Of a stretch of DNA of 8,356 nucleotides, positions 1-5,718 are shown in pieces (within the stretch, counting starts at the first letter, position 1; each line of letters starts with the position of its first letter). The stretch is from a bacterium (GTDB taxonomy: Bacteria > Bacteroidota > Bacteroidia > Bacteroidales > UBA932), in the NCBI GenBank assembly GCA_004561775.1, contig SFUD01000021.1, positions 1-8,356 of the forward strand, in the 5' to 3' direction. The position numbers and the translations under genes are program-made. The notes beneath the pieces were generated by a model, which saw only the letters and a program-made list of their open reading frames with translations, was not told the DNA's origin and did no database searches.

Positions 1-15
1 TAATTTCTTATTCAT
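1..15 (-). CDS. rplX: 50S ribosomal protein L24 (uL24), first five codons only
   Basis: Only the start of this gene is inside the window. The ATG is at 15-13 on the minus strand and the visible codons read MNKKL before the left edge. The assignment rests on position, since rplX follows rplN in the conserved spc order, and on agreement with the N-terminus of Bacteroidetes L24 proteins as I recall them (a short Lys-rich start before the KOW-type fold). The gap from the rplN stop is 19 nt and holds a perfect AGGAGG. L24 is an early assembly protein of the 50S subunit that binds the 5' domain of 23S rRNA. Confidence 0.8.
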
Positions 16-24
16 ATTCTAAGT

Positions 25-30
25 CCTCCT
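25..30 (-). promoter_or_regulatory. Shine-Dalgarno site of rplX (AGGAGG)
   Basis: The minus strand reads AGGAGG here, fully complementary to the anti-SD core of 16S rRNA and 9 nt before the rplX ATG. Such a strong site is unusual because Bacteroidetes initiate mostly without an SD, and none of the non-ribosomal starts in this window has one. It fixes the rplX start. Confidence 0.8.
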
Positions 31-34
31 ATAA

Positions 35-400
35 TTAAAGTACCTCAGGCGCCAATGAAACAATCTTCATATAGTTGTCACGCAACTCCCTTGCTACAGG
101 ACCGAAGATACGTGTTCCGCGAACCTCACCCGCATTGTTGAGAAGTACGCAGGCATTCTCGTCAAATCTGATATAAGAACCATCCGGACGGCGTATCTCC
201 TTCTTGGTACGAACTACAACAGCTTTTGAAACCGAACCCTTCTTTGCGTCGGCACCGGGGATAGCGCTCTTTACGGCCACTACAATCTTATCCCCTACAC
301 TAGCGTAACGGCGGCGTGTACCACCAAGCACACGAATGCAAAGAACCTCCTTTGCACCGCTGTTGTCCGCTACCATTAATCTTGATTCTTGCTGTATCAT
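35..400 (-). CDS. rplN: 50S ribosomal protein L14 (uL14)
   Basis: L14 is a 50S subunit protein that contacts 16S rRNA across the subunit interface (bridge B8) and lies near the L3 and L19 proteins. The 121-residue product matches the family length (E. coli has 123). It starts MIQQESRLMVADNSGAK, with the family signature around residues 12-17, and continues with the VLGGTRRRYASVGD segment and the C-terminal FGPVARELR segment. The gene is complete, ending in TAA at 37-35. Its ATG lies a single base after the rpsQ stop (TAATATG), so translation is probably coupled to rpsQ; no SD is visible. rpsQ precedes it and rplX follows, as in the standard spc order. Confidence 0.98.
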   Translation of the reverse strand: MIQQESRLMVADNSGAKEVLCIRVLGGTRRRYASVGDKIVVAVKSAIPGADAKKGSVSKAVVVRTKKEIRRPDGSYIRFDENACVLLNNAGEVRGTRIFGPVARELRDNYMKIVSLAPEVL

Positions 401-401
401 A

Positions 402-656
402 TTACTTAACTTTTTCTACGATTTCTACTAATCTCCAACGTTTTGATTTGCTCAAAGGACGAGTCTCCATTATTCTGACAGTATCGCCCTCGCTACACTC
501 ATTCTTTTCATCATGAGCTACAAACTTAGTGGTTTTATTTACGAACTTTCCGTAAATTGGGTGCTTCTCTTTTGTCTTGACAGCAACTACAACAGATTTC
601 TCCATCTTATTGCTTACCACTACACCTACTCTTTCTTTACGAAGATTCCTTTCCAT
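402..656 (-). CDS. rpsQ: 30S ribosomal protein S17 (uS17)
   Basis: S17 is a primary 16S rRNA binding protein of the 30S subunit with an OB fold. The 84-residue product has the expected length. The N-terminal strand pair GVVVSNKMEKSVVVAV (residues 11-26), HPIYGK (32-37), the EGDTVRIMETRPLSKSK segment and a basic C-terminus RWRLVEIVEKVK are all typical. The start ATG follows the rpmC stop by 8 nt. I see no SD at a useful distance; an AAGGA lies about 15 nt upstream inside the end of rpmC, which looks too far. Re-initiation after rpmC is the likelier route. It lies one base before rplN. Confidence 0.98.
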   Translation of the reverse strand: MERNLRKERVGVVVSNKMEKSVVVAVKTKEKHPIYGKFVNKTTKFVAHDEKNECSEGDTVRIMETRPLSKSKRWRLVEIVEKVK

Positions 657-664
657 TAGGCTTA

Positions 665-862
665 TTAATTTTCCTTGTTTTCTAACTGGCTCAATACTGT
701 GAGCATTCTTACAATGTCTTTTCTAGACTTCTTGATGAGCGATGTGTTCTCTAAAGGAGAAATTGCGTGATTCATCTTCATTTTATCCAGCGCCATTCTC
801 TCAGACTCGATACGCTCGCGCAAATCTTTTGCAGACAACTCTCTAATCTCTTTTGCCTTCAT
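665..862 (-). CDS. rpmC: 50S ribosomal protein L29 (uL29)
   Basis: L29 is a small two-helix protein at the polypeptide exit tunnel, close to L23 and the docking site for trigger factor and SRP. The 65-residue product shows the family pattern: an N-terminal MKAKEIRELSAKDLRERI helix, a linker with NHAISPLENTSLIKKSRKDI, and a C-terminal helix ending in a Lys/Glu-rich tail. It is complete and lies 19 nt after rplP. The gap carries AAGGAG 9 nt before the ATG, which supports this start. Gene order rplP-rpmC-rpsQ-rplN is the canonical one. Confidence 0.97.
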   Translation of the reverse strand: MKAKEIRELSAKDLRERIESERMALDKMKMNHAISPLENTSLIKKSRKDIVRMLTVLSQLENKEN

Positions 863-871
863 AATAATATT

Positions 872-877
872 CTCCTT
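872..877 (-). promoter_or_regulatory. Shine-Dalgarno site of rpmC (AAGGAG)
   Basis: The minus strand reads AAGGAG exactly 9 nt before the rpmC ATG, the same spacing as at rplX. Both sites lie in the two 19-nt gaps of this ribosomal operon. The tighter junctions (8 nt and 1 nt) have none. Confidence 0.75.
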
Positions 878-881
878 TTGA

Positions 882-1304
882 TTATTCTTCTACGTAGTCT
901 CTACGTACAACAAACTTTGTTGTAACAGGGAGTTTCTGAGCGCCAAGACGCAAAGCCTCTTTTGCTACAGCTGCCGGAACCCCATCAATCTCAAATAACA
1001 TTCTGCCTGGTGTAATAGGCGCTACAAATCCCTCAGGACTACCTTTACCTTTACCCATACGAACCTCTGCAGGCTTCTTGGTATATGGTTTGTCAGGGAA
1101 GATTCTGATCCAAATCTTACCTTCACGTTTCATATAACGAACGATAGCCTGACGCGCAGCCTCAATCTGACGGCCAGTCATCCAGCATGCCTCAAGTGTT
1201 TTAATACCAAAAGAGCCGAAAGCCAATTGACTACCTCTATGAGCCAACCCCTTCATGCGGCCTTTTTGCTGCCTTCTAAATTTGGTTTTCTTTGGTTGTA
1301 ACAT
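882..1304 (-). CDS. rplP: 50S ribosomal protein L16 (uL16)
   Basis: L16 binds 23S rRNA beside the A-site and helps position the elbow of A-site tRNA; it is a late 50S assembly protein. The 140-residue product is complete (E. coli 136). It begins MLQPKKTKFRRQQKGR, has the GxxALEA-like segment GIKTLEACWMTGRQIEAARQ (about residues 33-52), the Arg-rich RYMKREGKIWIRIFPDKP block, RMGKGKGSPEGFVAPITPGR (about 82-101), and a basic C-terminus. The start is preceded only by a weak purine run (AGAGAGACA). What is odd is its position. rpsC should lie immediately upstream, but here the gene is first in its transcript, about 70 nt after a Bacteroidetes-type promoter, and the next gene upstream is an unrelated dipeptidase. 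Confidence 0.98.
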   Translation of the reverse strand: MLQPKKTKFRRQQKGRMKGLAHRGSQLAFGSFGIKTLEACWMTGRQIEAARQAIVRYMKREGKIWIRIFPDKPYTKKPAEVRMGKGKGSPEGFVAPITPGRMLFEIDGVPAAVAKEALRLGAQKLPVTTKFVVRRDYVEE

Positions 1305-1505
1305 TGTCTCTCTAATTTAACAATATCTAATTCATTAATTACCAGAACTTTAGTTGTAACGGAACCAAAATTCGGGGATGCAAAGATACAAATAATTCCT
1401 GAATTGCAAACATTTCCAAACAAATTTTACATAATTTTGGAAAAGTTTTTTTGCAACTCAAAGTGCGTTAAATCTGAGTGTTACGAAGATGAAAAAAATA
1501 TTTAT
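1305..1505 (-). other. Intergenic region with the rplP leader and promoter; no gene
   Basis: These 201 nt separate the dipeptidase stop from rplP and are the longest gap in the window. Going 5' to 3' on the minus strand, they hold an A/T-rich stretch with A- and T-tracts (about 1411-1450), the promoter at 1410-1381, and a leader of about 70 nt. I found no remnant of rpsC and no open frame of note. An imperfect 7-bp hairpin (arms 1456-1462 and 1473-1479) lies downstream of the dipeptidase. No T-run follows it on the minus strand, so I do not call it a terminator. The A/T tracts just upstream of the -33 element could act like an UP element; that is inference. Confidence 0.7.
1381..1410 (-). promoter_or_regulatory. 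Bacteroidetes-type promoter of the rplP operon
   Basis: On the minus strand TTTG (1410-1407) is followed after 18 nt by TATCTTTG (1388-1381). This matches the Bacteroidetes consensus TTTG-N19-21-TAnnTTTG, with a perfect -7 box and a spacer one base short. Transcription should begin near 1375, giving a leader of about 70 nt before rplP. Other TTTG copies lie further upstream (1417-1424) but are too far away to pair with this -7 box. The A/T-rich flank upstream fits a strong ribosomal promoter. Confidence 0.8.
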
Positions 1506-3638
1506 TCAGAGATTTTGTAATTCTTTCGCAGTGCTCTTCACCTGCTCCCAAAGACGCATAAGATTACCTCCCCAGAAGAGCTCCAGATCCTGCTTTGTAA
1601 AGCCCTTTGCAAGCAACTTTTCCGTAATTGCAGAGATTTGTGTGCAATCTTCAAAACCCTTCACTCCGCCGCCGCCGTCAAAGTCTGTTCCAAGCCCCAC
1701 GTGCTCTATGCCCACAAGATTCTTCACGTGCAGAATATGCTCTATCAGCTGGTCCAGCATTGCCTCGCGCTCCGGTCCGGGAGAGACAAACCAGGCTCCG
1801 CTAGCAACCTGCACAACTCCCCCCTTTGCCGCAAGCGCCTTAATATCTTCATCTGAAAGGTTTCTCTTAAGGTCATTTACCGCGCGCACGCCGGAGTGTG
1901 TTGCAAGCACCGGCGCCTTGCTCAGCTCAAGCACCTCATAAAGCGTCTCTGTAGAGGCATGCGAGAGGTCTATCATCATTCCTAGCCTGTTCATACGCTC
2001 AACCGCCTCCCTGCCAAAAGGAGTAAGCCCCTTGCCAGGATCCTTCTTCTCCGTGCTGGAGCCGCAGAGGTGATTATTCCTAAAGTGGCAAAGAGTAACA
2101 TACTGCACCCCTCTTTTGCAGAGCGTATCAAGATGGTCTATAGAATCACCCATTCCATAGCCATTCTCCAGTGCGGGAATAAAGCCCTTCTTTCCTTCCC
2201 GATGCACCCTGCGCAGCTCTTGCGGAGAGGTTACCCATTCAAGACTGTCCGCCCTTTGTGAGACATACTCCTTAAGGTTATCCAGCTCATTTATGGTATA
2301 GGCATAGGCCGAATCATAGCCTTTGCGGGTATCGGGACCCTGCTCAACAAATACTGCAAAAAAGGCTGCAGAGAGGCCTCCCTGATACATTTTATAAGGT
2401 GTGACCTGTCCTATGCTAAGCCCCTCAGGGTCCACATAATCAGGCCTGAGCAGGCTATACTCAGAGTCTATGTGGCTATCTATGGACAATATCTCTTTGT
2501 GCAGAGCGCGCGCCTGCAGGGAGTATTCTCTCATATCCAGCACATTCTGCCAAACGCGCATAAGATTGCCGCCCCAGAAGAGCCTCAAATCCTCCTTTGT
2601 GTAGCCTCTTCGCAGCAGCTCTACGGTAAGCGCCGTCATCTTTGAGCAATCCTCCATACCCACAACTCCGCCGCCGCCGTCAAAGTCTGTCCCGATGCCA
2701 ACATGCTCTATTCCAACAACTCTGCGCACGTGGTCTATATGGTCTGCCAGAGTGGAGACATTTACCTGCTCCTTTGGAAGTTCGGAGAGGCACCAGCGTC
2801 CCGATGCAACCTGTATCACTCCGCCCTTGGCCGCAATTGCGCGCATCTCGTCATCTGTAAGGTTCCTCTTGTGGTGCTTAAGCTCCCATACGGCAGAGTG
2901 GGTTGCTATTACCGGAGCCTTGCTGTACTGCAGAAGGTCTCGCAGAGTATTGGAGGAGGCGTGGGAGACATCTATAATCATTCCCACTCTGTTCATCTCA
3001 TCCACCACCTTGCGGCCAAAATCCGAGAGGCCGTAAAGGCCATCTGCGTGCTCCTTCTCTGTGCAGGATTCGCAGATAAGGTTATTTGAGCTGTGGCAAA
3101 GGGTGATATATCTCACGCCCAACTGAAAGAACTCCTCTATACGCTCTATCTTGTCGCCAATGCCGTACCCATTCTCTATGGCCAGCACCGCCGCTCTCTT
3201 TCCGCGCCTCTTTATGCCCACAATATCTGCGGGAGAGTAGGCAATCTCTATGCTGTCTCTCTTCTTAAAGAGGTATGAACGAAAATCCAGTATCTCTCCC
3301 CTGCAAAAGCGGTAAACAGAATCCAGTTCTCTGGGGCTGTTGCCCTTCTGAGCCAGATATACCGCAAAGAAGACGGCATCCAGATTTCCCTTATACATCT
3401 TATCTATTGTAACCTGGCCTATGCTCAGGCTCTTGCGCTTCACTTCGGGATGGGTGAGCCTGTACTCCGAATCCACGTGCGAGTCTATTGAGATTACCTC
3501 TTTATGTATCTCCGCTGCCTTTGCGTAGAGCAGCGAATCTTCATTACTCTGGGCATTTGCCCCAAAAGAGAGACCAAGAATGAGTGTCAAAGCTGGGAGC
3601 AGCGTCATACAGGAGACGCTAAAATATCTCTTTTTCAT
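1506..3638 (-). CDS. Exported double-domain M19 membrane dipeptidase
   Basis: M19 (renal/membrane dipeptidase) enzymes are binuclear zinc hydrolases that split dipeptides, with broad substrate range. The 710-residue product has a signal peptide (about residues 1-30; hydrophobic core MTLLPALTLILGLSFG, likely cut after ANA). Two M19 domains follow, about 38-368 and 376-705. Both carry the full metal set: H54/D56, E155, H226, H247, D318 in the first; H389/D391, E491, H560, H581, D652 in the second. The probable substrate residues are H182 and R258, and H518 and R592. Both copies should therefore be active. The link between them is only about 10-15 residues. Most family members have one domain of about 350-400 residues, so this is a fusion or internal duplication. 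The frame is intact throughout. The ATG lies 8 nt after gltS, with no SD. Periplasmic action followed by amino-acid uptake is inferred; the real substrate is unknown. Confidence 0.93.
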   Translation of the reverse strand: MKKRYFSVSCMTLLPALTLILGLSFGANAQSNEDSLLYAKAAEIHKEVISIDSHVDSEYRLTHPEVKRKSLSIGQVTIDKMYKGNLDAVFFAVYLAQKGNSPRELDSVYRFCRGEILDFRSYLFKKRDSIEIAYSPADIVGIKRRGKRAAVLAIENGYGIGDKIERIEEFFQLGVRYITLCHSSNNLICESCTEKEHADGLYGLSDFGRKVVDEMNRVGMIIDVSHASSNTLRDLLQYSKAPVIATHSAVWELKHHKRNLTDDEMRAIAAKGGVIQVASGRWCLSELPKEQVNVSTLADHIDHVRRVVGIEHVGIGTDFDGGGGVVGMEDCSKMTALTVELLRRGYTKEDLRLFWGGNLMRVWQNVLDMREYSLQARALHKEILSIDSHIDSEYSLLRPDYVDPEGLSIGQVTPYKMYQGGLSAAFFAVFVEQGPDTRKGYDSAYAYTINELDNLKEYVSQRADSLEWVTSPQELRRVHREGKKGFIPALENGYGMGDSIDHLDTLCKRGVQYVTLCHFRNNHLCGSSTEKKDPGKGLTPFGREAVERMNRLGMMIDLSHASTETLYEVLELSKAPVLATHSGVRAVNDLKRNLSDEDIKALAAKGGVVQVASGAWFVSPGPEREAMLDQLIEHILHVKNLVGIEHVGLGTDFDGGGGVKGFEDCTQISAITEKLLAKGFTKQDLELFWGGNLMRLWEQVKSTAKELQNL
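1663..1688 (-). repeat. 26-bp direct repeat, copy in dipeptidase domain 2
   Basis: This stretch is identical over 26 bp to 2665-2690. The two copies are offset by exactly 1002 bp (334 codons), in frame. It encodes the TDFDGGGGV metal-ligand segment of the second M19 domain. It is the longest exact match I noticed between the two domain copies. Confidence 0.9.
2665..2690 (-). repeat. 26-bp direct repeat, copy in dipeptidase domain 1
   Basis: This is the partner of 1663-1688 and encodes the same TDFDGGGGV segment in the first M19 domain. Recombination between the copies would remove 1002 bp in frame and leave a single-domain dipeptidase. Confidence 0.9.
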
Positions 3639-3646
3639 AACTATAT

Positions 3647-4987
3647 CTATCTGTTTTTACCTTTCATTGCAAATCCTGCGGCAAGTACAGCCGCGCCTAT
3701 AACCACACAACCTATGGAGAGCCATAGTCCATTGCCGGAAGCAAAGAGTATCGGGACAAAGGTTATCAGCAATATCTCTACCGGAGCTATCGGGAGGTAG
3801 GAGATTGCATAATCCTCCATTGTTCTGCTCTTGAACTGCGGGTCTACAATTCTTAGCAGCGCTATGCCCATTGCCATTGTGCCGCTCCACCAGCCCCACG
3901 CAAAGAGCGAGCGCTCAAACCAGTAGGATGGCAGCAACTTTTTGCCTATGTAGAATGTTATGAAGAATGTAAGCAGTATTCCTGCAACTATTATTACTAT
4001 GAGCGGCAGGGCATATTTTACAACCACTCCAAGCTGTATGGAGGCCACTCCGCAGGCAACCAGAAGGTCTGTAAAGAGGCTGCTGAGGCGGCTGGTGGTC
4101 TTTATGCAGACATAATCGGAGGCCTTAACCAGGTCCATAAATTTCTTTATCAGAAGACCCACCACAAAGGCGCAGCTGAAGATTGGGAGGTCCAGCCTTG
4201 GGTAGGCCATCTTTACTCCCTTGCTGAGCATATAGCCGCCCAGGGCAGCTGCAAAGACCAGCGCAAGGTGGAATGTGAGCGAATCTATGGAGATGGAGTT
4301 GGTGGTTGCCATTCCTATAGGCTCACGTTTCTCGTTGGGCACCAGGCCATCCCTCAACTCATCGGGAAGATTGTCAAAATCTGTTATGAAGGAGGTGTAT
4401 TTTTTCCTTGCTGCAACCTTAAGGATAAGCAGGCCGCCAATTATGGCAGAGATTATTCCAACTGTTGCCGTTGTCATTCCAAGGCTCTTTGCCTCGTCCC
4501 AGCCCAATCCCTCAAAGGCCGTTCCAATGGCTGCAGCAGTGCCGTGTCCGCCATAGAAACCGGTAGGGAGCATTATGCCGAAGGCGTCGTTCAGCCCCGG
4601 CCATATAAGTTTAAGTACAAAGAAGCCGAAGAGGCCCATAATACCCCACTGCAGCAGCATACCCATCTGGGCAAAAGACCATATTGGTCCAAGTTTTTTT
4701 ACCACCTGCTTGAATGGCATACTTGGCGATGAGAAGGGCAATGCCGCAAAGACCAGGGCAATAAAGACTGCCGAGTATGTGCCAAGATTGCCGGAGAGCG
4801 GAAGCCAACCCGCCCCGTTAGGGCCCAATCCAAGCCCAAGAAGGCCTGCTATAAGACTTGGCGGGATAAAGAGTTTCTGTATGATTTTAATTTTTACTCT
4901 TAAAAATTTTGCTATGAGAATGAGGATAGAAATTATTCCAAAGTCCGTAAAGAGCGACCAAGGAGTAAAGGTGGAAAGATCAAACAT
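3647..4987 (-). CDS. gltS: Sodium/glutamate symporter family protein (GltS-like)
   Basis: GltS-family carriers are inner-membrane proteins that bring glutamate into the cell with Na+. The 446-residue product is close to the family length (E. coli GltS about 400) and is strongly hydrophobic, with roughly ten or more membrane segments. It has the inverted-repeat layout of the family. The first half holds FYGGHGTAAAIG (about residues 144-155) after a re-entrant-like segment. The second half holds GWWSGTMAMGIALLR (about 365-379) in the matching position. A polar loop with DFDNLPDELRDG (about 203-214) joins the halves. The start ATG at 4987 is followed by a short cytoplasmic-type tail and has no SD. 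The stop (TAG) is 8 nt before the dipeptidase, so the two are probably co-transcribed from the promoter at 5020-5051. Substrate specificity is inferred from the family; a related anion or amino acid is possible. Confidence 0.88.
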   Translation of the reverse strand: MFDLSTFTPWSLFTDFGIISILILIAKFLRVKIKIIQKLFIPPSLIAGLLGLGLGPNGAGWLPLSGNLGTYSAVFIALVFAALPFSSPSMPFKQVVKKLGPIWSFAQMGMLLQWGIMGLFGFFVLKLIWPGLNDAFGIMLPTGFYGGHGTAAAIGTAFEGLGWDEAKSLGMTTATVGIISAIIGGLLILKVAARKKYTSFITDFDNLPDELRDGLVPNEKREPIGMATTNSISIDSLTFHLALVFAAALGGYMLSKGVKMAYPRLDLPIFSCAFVVGLLIKKFMDLVKASDYVCIKTTSRLSSLFTDLLVACGVASIQLGVVVKYALPLIVIIVAGILLTFFITFYIGKKLLPSYWFERSLFAWGWWSGTMAMGIALLRIVDPQFKSRTMEDYAISYLPIAPVEILLITFVPILFASGNGLWLSIGCVVIGAAVLAAGFAMKGKNR

Positions 4988-5019
4988 TCTTATCTGTTTT
5001 TATTAATTGACTAATCCAC

Positions 5020-5051
5020 CAAAGTTATGAAAATATCTTGTAAATTTGAAA
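5020..5051 (-). promoter_or_regulatory. Probable promoter of gltS-dipeptidase operon
   Basis: The minus strand carries TAACTTTG (5027-5020), a perfect TAnnTTTG -7 box, and 20 nt upstream TTTC (5051-5048), one base off the -33 TTTG. The start of transcription would be near 5013, leaving a leader of about 25 nt before the gltS ATG. The -33 part overlaps the possible -7 box of the divergent gene. Confidence 0.55.
5041..5048 (+). promoter_or_regulatory. Possible -7 box for the DUF4294 gene
   Basis: TAAATTTG fits TAnnTTTG and lies 22 nt before the ATG at 5071, so transcription would start near 5053-5055. No TTTG is found 17-23 nt upstream, so only half of the promoter consensus is met. It is the best candidate in the 83-nt divergent gap. 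Confidence 0.3.
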
Positions 5052-5070
5052 TTATTTTGTTCCGTACAAT

Positions 5071-5718
5071 ATGAGAAAAAGACTCTGCATAGCGCTTTTA
5101 GCACTTGTTTTCGCAACGGAGGCCAGCGCATTGCCGCCTGCGGGGAAGAGTTCCAAGCCAGACTCTTCCAGGGTTCTTATGCGCTATACCGTAGAGGGGA
5201 GCGACACCACCTACTGGGACCAGCTCAACACCCTGGTAGTACCTTACAGACCCAACTACAAGAGGGGAAGCAAAGAGTGGCGACAATACCGCAGGCTGGT
5301 CTACAACTTCCGCAAAGTCTATCCCTATGCGCTCAAATGCAAAGAGATTATTGCAGATGCAGACAGCACTTTGGCAAACTCCAATTTCAACAAAAGGGAA
5401 AGGGCAAAATATATAAAGTCTTACGAAAAGCGGCTCTTCAAGGAGTTTGAGACACCCTTGCGCAGGCTCACCTTCTCACAAGGGAGGCTGCTGCTAAAGC
5501 TAATAGATAGAGAGGTGGGGCTCAGCTCCTACTACCTTATAAAAAACTACAAGGGAGGCGCAGCTGCCGGCTTCTGGCAATTTATTGCAAAACTCTTTGA
5601 ATCGGACCTTAAGAAACAATACGACCGCTTTGGAGAGGATAGGGAGACAGAGTACCTTGTAATGCTTTGGCAAGAGGGGGCCTTTGACGCGCTCTACTAC
5701 TCCCTCTACTACCAGTGA
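5071..5718 (+). CDS. DUF4294 domain-containing exported protein
   Basis: This is a conserved Bacteroidetes protein of unknown function and the only plus-strand gene here. The 215-residue product starts with a signal peptide (MRKRLCIALLALVFATEASA, likely cut after residue 20), so it is probably periplasmic. The DUF4294 region covers about residues 70-195. Recognisable parts are RRLVYNFRKVYPYALKCKEI (74-93), a charged helix with NKRERAKYIKSYEKRLFKEF (107-126), LTFSQGRLLLKLIDREVG (133-150), and FWQFIAKLFESDLKKQYD (168-185) followed by GED. The sequence is basic, helix-rich and without catalytic motifs I recognise. The ATG has no SD. The 3' end overlaps the convergent lpxH by 10 nt, and no terminator follows. 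The family is assigned from memory of its conserved blocks; the role is unknown. Confidence 0.85.
   Translation: MRKRLCIALLALVFATEASALPPAGKSSKPDSSRVLMRYTVEGSDTTYWDQLNTLVVPYRPNYKRGSKEWRQYRRLVYNFRKVYPYALKCKEIIADADSTLANSNFNKRERAKYIKSYEKRLFKEFETPLRRLTFSQGRLLLKLIDREVGLSSYYLIKNYKGGAAAGFWQFIAKLFESDLKKQYDRFGEDRETEYLVMLWQEGAFDALYYSLYYQ

Noticed and set aside
1327..1335. ATG-AAT-TAG two-codon frame in the rplP leader as an attenuator peptide
   Set aside because: It is expected by chance in A/T-rich sequence, has no SD and no associated hairpin pair.
1456..1479. Imperfect 7-bp hairpin downstream of the dipeptidase gene as a rho-independent terminator
   Set aside because: One pair is G-U, the loop is about 10 nt, and on the minus strand the stem is followed by an A-run, not a T-run.
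1489..1941. 150-codon open frame on the plus strand opposite the dipeptidase
   Set aside because: It is antisense to the conserved second M19 domain, and its Ser/Pro/Cys-rich translation looks like a shadow of the real frame.
2695..3089. Overlapping plus-strand frames opposite the first M19 domain
   Set aside because: They are shadows again. They partly resemble the shadow frame opposite the second domain only because the underlying genes are repeats.
1506..3638. Dipeptidase as two genes joined by a missed stop or frameshift
   Set aside because: The frame is continuous, the second domain has no signal peptide or start of its own, and the linker is short and open.
4268..5006. Open frames of 154 and 143 codons on the plus strand opposite gltS
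   Set aside because: They lie wholly or almost wholly antisense to a clear GltS-family gene, have low-complexity Cys/Pro/Ser-rich translations with no recognisable domain, and overlap each other.
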